Assembly (NCBI GenBank): GCA_038380795.1
Contig: CM076259.1
Span: 64,313,938 to 64,377,937, forward strand
Origin: Pyrocephalus nanus
Lineage: Eukaryota; Chordata; Aves; Passeriformes; Tyrannidae
Reading direction: 5' to 3'
Length of the DNA stretch: 64,000 bases
This document shows, piece by piece, positions 1-13,896 of this stretch. A program made the translations under genes and the position numbers. Below the pieces are notes generated by a model that saw only the letters and a list, made by a program, of their open reading frames with translations, was not told where the DNA came from and made no database searches. The stretch's first letter is position 1, and each line of letters begins with the position of its first letter.

Positions 1-2561
1 TTTAACCATGAATAATTTGAATTATTTGCATGTTTGGAAAACTATTAAGCTAAGGAAATTGATTTATTTACGCAATTCAAAGGAAGACATATTTGTATTC
101 CTTTCAGAAGCACAAATCATTTCTGTCCCAGTACATATGATTTTGCCATTAAAAACAGCACTAAAAAGTTATTCAAAAAGACTCATTTTAAGAGAAAAAA
201 AAGTACTTGTAAATTTACTATATTGTAACTTGTAAGAAGTCATCATGTTCTAACTGTGGTACAAAAATAGGTCAGCCTCTAAAATCAGATTGTATTAAGT
301 TAAAGATGCATGTATCTGAGTTTGGGGGTTTAATAACTACATTTGGAAACAAAATAGTTACATGCTATAATTATAAAGTACTGACTTCCTTCAAATGTCC
401 ACAAAGGAAAAGTAAATGTGTTCGAAAGCTTTTTTAAACGTTAGTTTGTCTAGTATTTTCTAATTTGATTATGGGCTTTATTCTGCTAACCTTTCCCATG
501 TAATCTTTTATTACAAGGGTCTCTTCCAAGACTAAACTTTTCAGCCTGGAATCTTCATTTTGCAGAGCATTATTATGTAATTGCTTATGTGTCTATATTG
601 CTGTTTAATATGAAAACACATTTTTCTATCCATATATTTGGTTTTGACATTCTGTACCCTATATTATGTTTTTAGTCATCATCTTGATACCTTGTATTAA
701 CATTTAGAATAAGCCTAGTATAGCTACCTGAAAAGTAAATTAAGTGCAAATGGAAACACATATAAATTCAGCTAGAAGCTATCTATGTTCAAGCTGTGTA
801 AGAGCTTGCAAATATGGGGGGTTTTAAATCATGGGTGTCTTAACAGAAGTGAGAGCCTTCCCTAGTTTCTGTGTTGATGTGCATGCTCTGATAACATCTC
901 ACATCCCACTCTCCGAGGAGGAACCATCCTATTATTTACTGTAGTCAGGGACCATGATTCCAGGGTACGTTATGATAGGCGTTAGTCAGTAAGTATCAGA
1001 GCAATCTTTATGACTAGCAGGAGCTATTCAACTTCCTTGTGGCAGAACTTAATGTTCTAACATAAAAACCAGCTTTCAAATTCAGCATTGAATCCCAATG
1101 ATAATAACTTCCCACAGATAGGAAAGCATATGAATCAGTGAAGTCTAAAATTAAGACTAGTGAATACACTGAATTTAGAGCTATCATGCTATATACCATA
1201 GTTCACAGTATAAAACAGTATCATAGTATTATTATATTGCAGTATGATAATACACTACACTGTTTGGAGAATGGACAAGACTATAAATTTCTTTAAACCT
1301 CTGAAAAAAATTTCCAAAGAATGAAGAAAAGACTAGAATGTTTCTCCCACATCACAGCTTGTTTCTTACAGGCACCATTCCCGCCTACAGACCAGCTGTT
1401 GAGCTTTTGCCCTTCTGAGATCTAATTAAAACATTTTTTCTCATTTCTAGGAGAGTGACTGCCCTTCTTTACAATATGGTGGCAGAAATAAGAAGTGGGG
1501 ATGTGCAGAGGCAGGAGGAGAAAGACCCATATTGACCCATTCCTGGAAAATATTAGTGGTACTTATACTGGCACTGTGCCCATTTCATCCTACAAGAGCC
1601 TCTTCAGCATGTTTCCCTCATTAAGTCAACTTTCGTAGGAGGTTTTACAACCAGAGGCTGAGATAAAACATCACTTTACTACCATACTCCCAGCTCTCAG
1701 CCCCCTCCTCTGACATGAATTTCTCTCAACGGCTTCTCCTTGAAACAGGTGGATACCAATACACATATGGTGGGTAAGTGCACCACTGAATCTTCCTTCC
1801 TTCCCCAAAGCAGAAGCTGTTAACAGATAGGTAGGCAACCAAAAAGCTGAACTAGAGTTAGTGTGACATGGTGGTTACCTTTTTAACTCAATTGATACTA
1901 AAAAAAAGTTGCAGGTGTGTTGTGAAAAAATAATGACAAGCTGTGTGACCTAAATTAATCTCTGTAGATGTTCAAGTGCAGTTGACTTGCTTTTACAGGA
2001 TATTTCCTTACATTTCTCTCCAACCTGCTTTGCTAGGACTTCTAACTTTATTTACTGGCTAGGTCCTATGTGAACCCTGTCAGCAGAGACTGCCCTGACT
2101 AAATTATTGTTGTCCAGGGTTGCCAGGAAAAAGATGTGAGACAAAGACAGTATCAACTGGGATGGGATGCAGTCAAAGCAGGGAGCAGACTGACTCCTGC
2201 CCCATTAAGGTGACCTTCAGCCAGTGTGCAAATCCAACCCATGCTCCAGCCCTGCTTGCTTTACAATACACTTAGGAATTTCTTTTAGTGTTTTCTGTTC
2301 AAGGTCTTGTGGTGATAAAACAGTGAGTGAACAAAAACTGTACTGGTAAGGTGTGGGGTAAAGGGAGCTTACAGTGGCAAAGTTTAAACCTGTAGAGGAG
2401 GAATAGCCAGAAGAGAGGAAGGAAAACCAAGCCATGAACACCAGCCAATATAATGATAAAGGCAATTATGTGGGATGCAGAAATCTACAATCATTAGGGT
2501 TTGACCATTTAGGACTCCGTTTGTATCTACTACTTTGTGGAAAACTTGGAGATAAAAATTT

Positions 2562-2566
<5 letters not shown>
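1..2566. other. anonymous AT-rich non-coding DNA
   Basis: I see no gene, RNA gene or recognisable transposon here. The only frames are short and lack splice context or a recognisable protein pattern. No CR1 tail motif is present on either strand. It is consistent with bird intergenic DNA or a large intron. Confidence 0.6.

Positions 2567-2592
<26 letters not shown>
2567..2592. repeat. poly(T) tract, 26 bases
   Basis: This is an uninterrupted run of 26 T. No retroposed gene body or target-site duplication is visible beside it, so it reads as a simple homopolymer rather than the tail of a retrocopy on the minus strand. Length is likely to vary between individuals and sequencing technologies. 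Confidence 0.9.
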
Positions 2593-5500
2593 GACTGGAT
2601 GAGAAACGGGAATGTTTTTGAAGTCTTGAAAGTTTTAATGAGATGAGAAATACAACTGTCTGTGCTCACTAATTTGCCCATCACTGGGCCATTGACATAT
2701 GAGCATTGTCTTAGAAGATATCATCCTGAAACCTTTTAAGGCCATTAATTTAATTTTAAAGTAATAAAACTCCTTGGTTTTATCTCCCATCTCAAATGTA
2801 AACAGTGCTTTAAAGTCAGAACCAGGCCAGTTTGAAACATTTTGTTCTCATAGTCAGAAGGGACAAAATTTAAAAGTGGTAGTGAGCCAACACCTGCTGC
2901 AAATAAAAGAGAGCCCCAACTTCATGCTCCACATTTATTTTTCAGTGCATATGAGAGACATGACAAATCTCCAATGGGCTGCTCGACAGTTTCTAGGGGA
3001 AAACACACATAAGCAACAGTAATAGGAGAACACAGTATCATGCTATGGAAAGAGTAATTCTCTCAATGGATCATTACTAATGGAAAATCTAAATTTGTAA
3101 GCATTTTGACAAAAAATTTCTTTTTACCCATCCTGGTTAAACTGTGGAAGTAAACAGCATAAATCTGCTTCAGAAGAAACTGAATATAGAGAAGGAAAAA
3201 ATCAAGAGTCTATAGAAATATGCTTGATTCAGGGACATAGCTGATGATATCAGACTTATATTTGTACTTCTCAGAAACGATAAGGGACAGTGAATCATTA
3301 CATTTCTCTTCTGGCAACGAAATGTACACTTAGTTCTATTGTATGCCCAGAATAAGATTTTAAAGCATTGCATATGTTTTCTTGTTGTTCTCCAAGGAAG
3401 GGCAAGAGGACTGCCTCCTTATATCAATAACAAGAAGAAATAAATGTATTTTGCTTTAGATATAATTTTAAATGTCACTGTTAAAAACGCCCAGCTTTTC
3501 CATACTCAATTATTTCAGCTTTTCTGTAATTTTTTTTTATTATTACACACTGTATACAGGGCTCCTACAGAGTGTCACATTCCAAAAAAAGACTCTCTAA
3601 ATAACAAATCCAGCTGCATGCAATCACAATGTTTTATTACCCTTCCAAAGTCTCTCTTTGAAATACTCTCTGCTAATATGTCTGTCAAAATGAGAAAATC
3701 TAGTTAACAGGTTTTCTATGATGACTTTCTTCATGCTGATGAGTTAATATTTATTCTTGTATTCTCCATCCATATTCACTCAATTTATCTACCTATGTTC
3801 AGGAAACCATACTCCAGTTAACTTTAATACAGGCATGATAGCACAGGCTTCAGTGAAATCTCTAGGACCACAGCAAGGATTCTGGATACATGACTAGATT
3901 GCTAGTGTATGCTGAAATCAATAGTGAAGATCATTATTGTTACTGTTTTGCATGCTAGTTGTATTTAGGCAGACATTGTTATGACAAAATGAAATATAAT
4001 TATATGTTTTGCTTCACTGTGAATAAAATCTCTGAGTCTTCAAGACAGATAATCAATTCCTTAGACATTAGTAGATAATCTAGCTCTGACATCCAGAAAT
4101 CACAATACTACAACTAATGCAATACTAATAGTAGTGCTACTACTGAGAAGCACTTGTAGATCTTTAAAATCTCAAAACCAGAATCTATAAAGGAATCAAG
4201 AATGGTAATATTGTAAATCCACTCCAAGGGCATCAGGGTAGTACTATCAGACTGGATGGAAATGATCAATACAACTCTTCATTTTTATTACAATCTCATG
4301 TCAGAAGTTTCAGTAAACCCTGGAGTTGTCTCTGAAAGGGAAGTTTCTGTGTGGTATCTGTTTAAGCAATATTGGAAATCAAATACATTGTTTTTCTGCT
4401 ACTCTAACAATAGCCCTGATAACACACAAATTACAAGGTTTGCAGGCACATGAAAAACCAAAGCAGATACAGACAAATCTGCCCTTTTTCTGCCTGCTTG
4501 TTCCTTAAACTTTGCAAATATATAGTTATTGATTCTGTGCCACTAATTTTAAATTATAAGGCTCTTCTTTTGCTGGGAGCTGTTCTTCAATGTTATTACC
4601 CTCTTTTGTATACGACCAATAAAACAGGTATTTGGTTTATAACTGAAGTGCTGAAGTGATACTGAATGTAGTAGAAGCTGAAAGTATTCCCAATCGAAGT
4701 AGAGAAAGGTAGATTATGACAGTCCTATTTCACATTCTGAGTTCAAGAGAGTCTTTTTATCTGGACTATCCATTTCCATCAATAATTCTGCTATGGCCTG
4801 ATTTTTATAAGATTTGTAAAATCAGGCTTAGAGACAGCTCCTCAGTTAGAGCATATTCACAGTACGCCTTCTAACTGTAATGGAGTTTTACCATGTTTTC
4901 AACCCAATTTAAACAAACACAAAATTAGGCACATATTTCACAGTGGTGTTATAAATAGGTAAATATACTAGCTTCATAGGGTCACTCAGAAGCTCTTTGC
5001 ATTGGGTCTTTGGCTGTAATTTTGGTTTATAAGAGCCGTTGTAGAGTTTGGTAAGTTCGACATTACATGTCTGGTCCTGACTTCTAAATCTCATGGCTAT
5101 CAATATGAAGAACCAATTAAAATAGAAAAATCATCTCTCAGCTACCTATAGAAATATCTACTTCCACATTTTACTTTGTAATGCCTAGATTTCAACTTGA
5201 ATGACAATGACATGCTATCTAAAAATCTTTCTCATGCTTTCTAAAAAATAACATTAGACCTGGCTTAGAATAGGTGCTATATATTTGGGCTTCATTCATT
5301 CCTGTAGGGATGAAACATTCAAATGTAGATATTTCATTTAAATAGATATCAATGACAGCTTTTGTTCCCCCTCATAACAACTGTTTATATCGCACTGGAA
5401 AATCAATTGATGAAAATACATAAAAATTTGAAAACAGACATTTTTATACAGAAAGAGTGTGACAGCTTTTACCCCAGACTGATAGCAAAAGTGGTTCACA

Positions 5501-6246
5501 TGCTTTCTGTTATTGCCATCCTCCATATGACAGATTCCCTGGCTAGAATACATTTTCCCATAATGCACTCTTGCTTCCTGCTCCTGGAACTTCTATTTTT
5601 AGTGAATCATTCAAGGCTGAGTCTGACTGGGGAATGCGACCAGAAGGAGAAAGTAGTGATAGCAGGAAAATACACTATAACTTCTATGACAGAAGCATTT
5701 CTAAATGGAATTATTTATTTTCAGTGAGTTCACATAAGATTCCAATTTTTTTAATTGAAACTTTTCATGAGAGTGTGTCTGTTTTTAAGAAAAATGCATT
5801 TCATCAAAGCTCAATTTCCATCAGGAAAAGGTGGGATTTGGTTGCTTTGTTTTGATTTTTTGACTAAAAAGTGTAGATGTAGCATTCAAGCTGAAAACAG
5901 GGCAAAATTGCTTTAAAGCTGATGTACTTTACAGAGTACTTTTAAAGAGGCAGAATAAGCATAAACCACTCTTTTTTACCTGAATCCCCTTTCCATGGCA
6001 AATTATTTCCAATATATTCTACATCCTCAGCTGTGTTTCCACAAATTCTAAAGGGCATGAAATGCGTTCTTTAGCTTCACTATTCTGAGAGAGATAGGAC
6101 CTTACCAGTTTTTTATGGTTATAGCTTTCAAGTTACAGGAATTCACAAAGAAAAAAGGCCCCCAAATTAATTTTAAAAGGCCTGCAACAGATATTTCATT
6201 TCAATGCTTTCTACTTTTTTTCTACCAAAAAAAGGGCAAAAATCTC
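2593..6246. other. anonymous AT-rich non-coding DNA
   Basis: Nothing recognisable was found. A 121-codon plus frame at 5,362-5,727 is the longest here, but it lies in AT-rich DNA, overlaps a 76-codon frame on the other strand and resembles no family I know. I treat it as chance. Confidence 0.55.
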
Positions 6247-6324
6247 CAAAACAAACAAACAAAACAAAATAAACAAACAAACAAACAAACAAACAAAAAA
6301 AAAACAACAAAAAAACCCACCCCA
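6247..6324. repeat. CAAA-rich simple repeat
   Basis: An imperfect (CAAA)n tract with interspersed poly(A), ending in a C-rich patch. Similar AAAC/AACC tracts recur at 16,271 and 34,330, and their complements (GTTT/GGTTT) at 9,342, 14,905, 33,030 and 47,980. They appear to be a class of simple repeat common in this locus. Confidence 0.85.
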
Positions 6325-9300
6325 CATTACAAAATGAACCTTGAAACAATTCAAGGAAGGCATTTTTGGACTTAAACTGTACGTTTTTCAGTGTTTTATT
6401 TATAAAAGAAAATTACTGAGGAAACATTTTCACACTATTTTGTCATTAATTTTGACATTATATGAAAATATCAAATCATTAATTATAAACTGCTATTATG
6501 GAATTCACACTTATTTAAGTGAGAAGTTCAAAAAAAGTATTATTCCTCTGCTCTTCTAACTGCAGCTCTTACCACTTTGTTGCTTATGCCTGTGATTGTT
6601 AGAATACTGAATTTGAAAATTCTCTAAGAGTTAGTACAATACAAGCATTTTTTGCATAGTAGAGCAAAAGCTGGTCTATAATATATTCCTAGATCTACTT
6701 CAATAGCATTTGTGTCCATAAAAAAGTCTGTTAATCTTGGTGGTTTTTTTATGCAGCTCTACAAAAAGTATGGTATTGTAGATAGCGTTAGCCCAAAAGT
6801 AAAAACTTAAAAAAAAGCTTATTTTAATAAAATTATTGTACCCATAAGCTTTGATAATATATTCTTTTTATTTAAGGGTAGGAAGCTTGTTGATTGTATC
6901 TGAAAGTGAAAAATCTTTTAAAAGTATCTTCCTCTGTAGATTAGGAACTCAAAGACTTCTAAGTGATTTCCCACATACACATTGCTTTCCCTGATAGTTT
7001 TTTTGTCTTTAAATGTACTTAATAATAATTTAATTCCAAAACTTCCTAGTCTTGGACAACTGTCAGATCTTCCTTCCCACTCATTGCTGGACATCTCTAT
7101 CATATTTTAATCATGTCTCAAAAGGGCTTTTTAAACATATGTTTTCAACTGACTTCTTTAATACTTTCAGATTTGTCAAGTATGTAGTCAGTTTGTTGAC
7201 AGAGTTCTAAGTTTGCATAGAAAAGCATGTTGTGAGAACATCAAGGAAAAATAAAGTATATAATGAAATATACAAAGAATCAAGTACAATTAAAAAGCTT
7301 ACAAAAATATATTAGAAAAGGTTGAGCAGTATAGGTCTCTTTGTAAGGAAGTCAAACAAGACATTGTTGACATGGATAAGAATGAATTTGCTTTTTTTCT
7401 TTTTTAGATTATCTAACTTATTTTGAGATTCTGTAACAGTTTAATAATAGCCTTGCATAGCATAGTTAATATGGTCAACAGAAACAGGTCAAATCAGAAA
7501 AAATGTTACTTAATGTTTAAAGTTGTCAGAAAGACAAGAAGTATACTGCAGGATTCCAACAGTCCTTGGCAGAGCATTCTGACTCTTTAGCAGATATCTT
7601 CAGGAATCCCTGGAGGAAACAAAAAAAAATCTCAAAGATCCTTCCTTAATGGGCAAACACAATAGCTATTTTTTAAAGGGTATAAAATGAGCAATCTAGG
7701 AATTTATAGGTCAGGCAGACTAGCTTCAGTATCAAAAGAGATCTTGCAAAAAATCATGCAATATTAAACTTGTAGCTATTGAAATATTCTTGTTGATAAG
7801 TGAGAATGCTAACTGACAAATTATTAGGCCAATTACATGTATTTCTCTTCTTTAGCCTTATTCTTAGACAACCGGATAGGAGACAAGTAGATTACACCAT
7901 AGATGTTGCTTTGAGTGAGGTTTTGCTGGGTCCCAAATTTTAAGCAAAATAGAGAGCTGGGATCTGGATGCAGTGATTTTGTGAAGTAGATATTAACAAA
8001 AATATAATATTCAAAGACTAGCCAAAGACTTCAGCTGAACTGCAGGACCCTGTCAATGGCATCCCATAGCCTACCTCTGGAGAGCACACCGGGGAAACAC
8101 GGTCTTGAATTCCAGGATTCAGGTCCCGCAATTTGCCATAACAAGAGATGGCTTGAGCACACCCTGGGCCACCTCTTCCCTCAGATATTGCCTGATATTG
8201 CTTTCACAGAAATCAAGGAGCAAGAAAAATGAAAGCCAAGGGTACAAAAGGGGGGAAATTGCGTACCTATGACTACCGCAGAATGCATCTCAGCTTGGAC
8301 TGGATCACAGATGGAATATGAGTCATTGGTGTAATGTAGTTATTCAAAACTAGCAAGCATTTTACATGTAAGACATGACAAGTCCTCAGAACTAGTTATG
8401 ATTTGATGGGAGTATACATGTCTGGCACTGGAATCCACACCTTAAAAACTGCAGGAAAGTTAGGAGTCAGAAAAAGTATAATAACTAAAACAAAGCATTT
8501 ATAGGTTGTAATTATGTGTGACTTGGAAAAACAACCAGAAGACATGAACACGTGTGTCTTTGAAAAAAAAATGCTGATGGATTATTCCATCTGTGTGTTC
8601 CTTATGGTCAGGATGAGCTGTACCAAGTTATTTTGCAGAAAACCTGATTCAGAAGAAATATTAATAAAATTAGTAAAAAATCTTTCTAACTTGAGGCTAG
8701 TTAAAGCACTTTAGCAAACTGCATCAGAAGGTCAGCAAATTCCAATAAAACATGATTTTCAAGAACTAATTAAGCAAATATTTTGAAGGGCATCATGTGT
8801 AGTATACATTTAATTCTGCCTCACAATATAGGATGAATTGCAGTGCCTCTTGCAGCTCTCCCTAGTCCTGCATTTTTATTACTATATATAGAGAGAGAGC
8901 TTCAATATCAAACTGTTTTCACAAGGTACAAAATAATGACCTGAATGTCAAATTATTTACCTTGATTCATGCTAATGTAATCAGCTAGGTAATAAATGCA
9001 AAATACATACTCTCCTCAGTATTATGATTATTTATTCTGCTCTCACTTAGTAGGTAAACATTCAACTTCTTGGAGCTCTGAGGAATATTTGTATTCCTTA
9101 TTCATAGTACTTAGAATGAAAAGAGGATCACACCTAATTTCATAATAAAAAGTAAAGGAACCATTGCAGTGACTTAGGACTTCTTCTTCTGTTTGCCTTT
9201 TCCTCCCCCGCTGTTTTGTCAACAGCAGAGGGGAACACAGGAGCAGTGAAGAATTTGACATTCACCTTTCTTCCACCTTCAACCCTTTCACAAAATCAAG

Positions 9301-9341
9301 ACTGAATGACAATCTTTTGTTGACATGAGACATAACTTGCT
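6325..9341. other. anonymous non-coding DNA with one higher-GC patch
   Basis: No gene is recognised. The stretch 8,040-8,310 is locally richer in G and C and includes a purine run near 8,250 (AAAAGGGGGGAAA). That could be a remnant of an old LTR element, but no LTR boundary, primer-binding site or protein motif is visible, so it is left unclassified. Confidence 0.5.
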
Positions 9342-9455
9342 TCTGTTTTTTTTTCCTAGGTTGTGCTGTGGGGGTTTTTTTGTTGTGGTTTAGGGTTTGG
9401 GTTTTTTGTTTTTTGGTTTTTTTTTTTTGGTTGGATTTGGTTTGGGTTTTTTATG
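9342..9455. repeat. G/T-rich low-complexity tract
   Basis: About 110 bases made almost wholly of T and G in the form of GGTTT/GGGTTT blocks, strongly strand-asymmetric. It includes a single TTAGGGTTTGGG stretch but is not a telomeric array. On the plus strand it could form weak G-rich secondary structure. A 63-codon frame through it is a low-complexity artefact. Confidence 0.85.
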
Positions 9456-12400
9456 TGTCTTTTTCGCATTCTGAGCCAGCCCAGGCTCTAAATAGTATCC
9501 GTCGTAATCACAGAATCACACACCAGTTTCAGGCATCCTTGAGAAACAGTAACTCTTGAGGTGCTCTGCTAGACACAGCAAACACATTTAAATATTACAA
9601 TTCTTATAATCACTCTCTATTTCCTTAACCTCTTTTAGGGTGTCTCATGGCTACCACCATTATCATGTCCACCCTCAGATTCAGGAGTGTCCTACCTAAT
9701 ACTTCTTAAACATGATGGGCCAGCTGGGTGGTAGACTTCTTGAGTTCTGAAAAATTGTTTCTTTAATATTATTTCCTAAATAGGTAACAGACTCCTCTTT
9801 TCTAGAGGTTTCTGGAACCGGCAGATGCTATTTTTGTAGGCTAAAAGGTTATTTTCTTATGGCACAAGGTTTCTGTGAATGGAGTAGTGTGCCCCTGTCT
9901 TTTCTGTAGTCTTTATCAAATATTTTCTCACACAGAGAGCTCTGCTTTGCAGTCTGTATTTCTAATTGATAATTCCTGCAGACTTCTCAATAGAATTTTC
10001 CTGAATAATTTTTTTTTTAAATAATGACATTTAGTAAAGCATTACATTTCTAAACCATTATCTGTAATACTGGGATATACTTTTATTACCAATTCAAATA
10101 TATATTTCTATCATTTGGCTGTAAAGCTAGGAATAGACTATTTAACATTATCCACTACAGTCAGTAAGATGAAGTCATAATAATTACTACCAGCACATTA
10201 AGAACTTCTCTGTTAGTAAGTGACAGGCTATAACAAGGTGTGCTTTTTGATCTGTATTAAGTTCATTGACTTGCCAATAGCTACTGAAAGAATTCAGGTG
10301 GGTTTCTTTCTTTTCTGTGTATAAGTTATTGAAATTCTTTTTTTCCTTTTCTCTGTACTCATGCTGGCTCCTAACTATAACCTTCCAGTGTGATTTAAAT
10401 AATTCACAAAACATGACACCTGCTGATGCCAGGGGAGGATATGCCGGGGAGCCATTGTGGTTTCCATTGGAAACCTTACAAAACTCTGTAGTTTTACATG
10501 GGAACATAACACATTACCCTATGTTTTCCTTTGAGCATTAAGAGTTTTATGAAGCCAGAACTCCCAGTAAGCCTGAGGAACAAAAGAAAAATCTTACATC
10601 AATTTAGCAAGCCACTTAATGATTGTCATACAACTCTGTTAACGACTACTGAAGTTTTCAAAACTTTGTGTTGGAACCAATTTTTGCCAGTTCACATTTA
10701 TTTTCCATTTGCTTCATTAGTGCTGAAAAGAGGAGCATGGAATTGCAGTTATTGTATTTGGGGCTGCACGGTCTGTCTTTTTTTCCCTTGGACAGAGTCC
10801 TACTTCCCCTTCAGAAATTTGGATGAGAAAATGTGGAGATGATTTTTATTTCCAGGAAATCTTGATCATTGGCTTCTGCATTTTCCCTTACTAACAAAAC
10901 TCTATATTTTGAAAATATTATTACCCTAACCTCTGACCATCGTATGTATTCTCTATCTCTGGAACTGTGCAGCTACACTGCAACTCAGGAAAACATTACA
11001 GTGGGGTGAATAAAGCAGCCTTTGCCTTCACCATTACCTTGGATGCAGAACACCCTCAGTGGTTCCTGGGTCATTGCAATTTTCTGCTGGATGACTCATA
11101 ATTACCTTCACAAGTGAAGATTTAGGTTTTTCTAATATGGCCATGCAATTTATTTCGTCTTGCAATAGGCAAGCTCCACAGTTCATCAACTGCTTTGGAG
11201 TATCAGAGATAAGGAAAGGACCCTCACATCTGTAACTGATCACACAGTAATGTGAGAATCAATTCCTGCTGCTCCGTGGAAAGAAAGCACCGTTGTTCGA
11301 AAAAAACACAGATGCAGAAGGTACTGTTATAAAAGCTTCCATCAGTGGAATTGTTCATATCAATGGGATGATAAACCTGATTCTTGGTGGGGAATTCTGT
11401 TGGATAATTTCATTTTGTATTCAACAAATATCTCTGAGATTCAGTTGAATGTGAGATTCTTCTTGCCTTACTCAGCTGCATATAACTGTTATGTTCTGTT
11501 TAATGACTACTTCTCTGTCCTATTTTTAATACATACATCTGTATTTTTTTGGCAAGAAATGTTTTTTCTCAGTGAATTCTTATCCAGAAGCATGAATTCC
11601 ATTAACACGTGAAAGCATTACATTTTTTTATGAAAGATGAAATAGAGTATTTTATTGGTTTGGTTTCGGTTGTTTTTCTCCTTGTAAATGAAGGATTTCT
11701 TATTCATGAACTAAAACTGCTGTATTTTACTCTGGAATTTTTAACCAAATATAAAACAAAAATGAAGTTAAGTAATGTTTACGATTTAAATAATTAGGAT
11801 GAAAGGTGATAAGCAACTGTTTTCAAAGGAAAAATGCAAATCATACTTAAGAAATTAATGTGTTTTCCTTCATTCACTATTTCTATATTTCTCTTAAGCA
11901 TAAAGGGCCAGAAGGCAAAAAAACAGCTACAGTCATAGATGTGGTAAGATCTTTTACTTTTCTCCCTTCAATGAGGTACTGAACCAGAAATCAGTTTCTG
12001 CAGAGATCCTTGCCCTTGGCAATAGCAAAACATGTAGTCCCAATATTCTACAAGATATGATGCATTTCCAGAATTCTTCAGTAAAAGGACTGTGGACACG
12101 ATTTAAATATGATCTTCACCAGCAGTATTCCAAGCTATACTTCATTGTAGCACTCTACCTGTACCAGAATGAAAAGCACTGTGGTTTGCAACAGCTTAGA
12201 AACTGTCAACATACTGGTGTAACTCATTCTTGGATTGATTGCAAAAATACATTCATTAGAAAACAAACTGATCCACAAAGGGCAGGCCAGTCACATGCAT
12301 CCAGGATTGCACAAGATACAATGGAAGAACACTAAAACTCTGGGAATAAGTTGACTAGAGAGAAGTCACTCAGATGTTTCCTTCAGGTTTGGTTCATGGC

Positions 12401-13867
12401 CTTTAAAAGTTTCATTCTATATATACAGAGAGTTATAGAGATTTGATACCTGTCTTTGAATATGTTTCTTAAAAAACAGCCCCTGGATCTTATCCCAGCT
12501 CCTGTAGTTAACAGTTTTTCACACCTGGAGACTCCTCTCATTGCTACTAGTGCTCCAAATTGTCACCTCTAGAAAGTTTTGAAAAGCTAACTGTTAGAAG
12601 GAAATAAAACTCACTTTTGCAATTCTACAAAACTGCAAACTATTTCACTTCAAAAAATTGACCAGAAAACAAAATAAATTTCATTCCTTATAGTATCCCA
12701 GCTATATTTATAACCTTTTTACAGTACTGATAGCTTCTTCATCCTCAAGCAAGCTGCCTCCCTGTCCATCTGAGAGAGAACTTATTTTCATTTCATTAAA
12801 ACCCACAACCTTTTAAAAACAATTCTAAAAGTTTCATTGTTCTGTTAAATGAAATTTTAACCAAACACTGACCAGGAACTGTAAAGTTTTTATCCATTCT
12901 TGGTTTTATATGCTGTCACTGGGTATTTTTTTTTCTTTTTCTCAATATGTTATTTGCTGTAGTTTATATTGTTTCCCTGAAACAGCCTCAGGACTGATAT
13001 TGTCTGCCAGACAGCCCTGTTTTGTTCCATGCAATTTGCCTGGGGCTAGATTATGATCACTGATTCTTTCCAAGTTTCTGTCATAATGTTTGTTCTCTGA
13101 TTGTGCTGAATTAAATAAATTATTAAGAGCTACTGGATTATGTCCTTACAGCATTTGTTCTTACCTCAATGTAGAGCAAATAACAGCATACATTTGTAGT
13201 TAGGAGGTCTTGCATCAACTGTCTCATTGTCCTCGCTAAGGCTATCATTTCATCCAATTGCTGACATGCTGACTTCTTCACAGCCTTCTTAGTTTATTTT
13301 ATCCTCTTGTCTTTCATTTCTATTTTTAAACTGCCATTACTCTCTAAAATCACATATCATGAAACCAGTGGGTCTGCAGGGGAGCACAGGGCTTCTGTGG
13401 AGGTCCTAGGAAGGCTGCATGCTTGAGGCAGCAGCACCAGGCTGATCCCTTCTTCCTGGCCACTCTGCTTTCACATGCTGTGAGCTCCATGGGGCCACTC
13501 AAGACAGCTCTGCACCCTAGCTCTGATAGCTAGACAGTGACTGACAGAAAACATAAGAAGCCCTTAGTTTTCATGTTTAGAGGTTTAATTATTCTCTGAC
13601 AAATAGTTACTCCTCTTCATGAAAGACAGATGTGATGACTGGTATCCCTACACTGAACAAACGGCTCTCCATCACACCTTGACACCAGCTGAATTGTGAT
13701 GGAATTTTTTAACACAAAGCACACGCCCCACAGGTCTGCAGCTCTAGGCAGCACCGGCACAGCACACTGACAAGTCTCAGTTCACTCTGACATTTGCCTG
13801 CCTCCACATATGTGCACAACTCTCCTACCCATAAGCTTACACAGTCAACATTGTCACTCTCAAATTT
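9456..13867. other. anonymous AT-rich non-coding DNA
   Basis: No gene or transposon is recognised. Frames of about 100 codons at 10,187-10,507 (minus) and 10,531-10,842 (plus) partly face each other and show no recognisable domain. A mixed-composition patch at 11,030-11,240 and a moderately GC-rich one at 13,370-13,560 have no assigned identity. Confidence 0.5.
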
Positions 13868-13896
13868 AAAAAAAAAAAAAAAAAAGGGGGGGAGGG
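13868..13896. repeat. A18 run followed by a G-rich run
   Basis: Eighteen A residues are followed directly by GGGGGGGAGGG. The abrupt switch from A to G gives strong purine strand bias. No transposon body is recognisable on either side. Confidence 0.85.

Noticed and set aside
5362..5727. 121-codon plus frame
   Set aside because: AT-rich, with a competing frame on the other strand and no recognisable domain.
9405..9420. TTAGGG-like word as a possible interstitial telomere repeat
   Set aside because: Only a single TTAGGG is present in a general G/T-rich tract, with no array.
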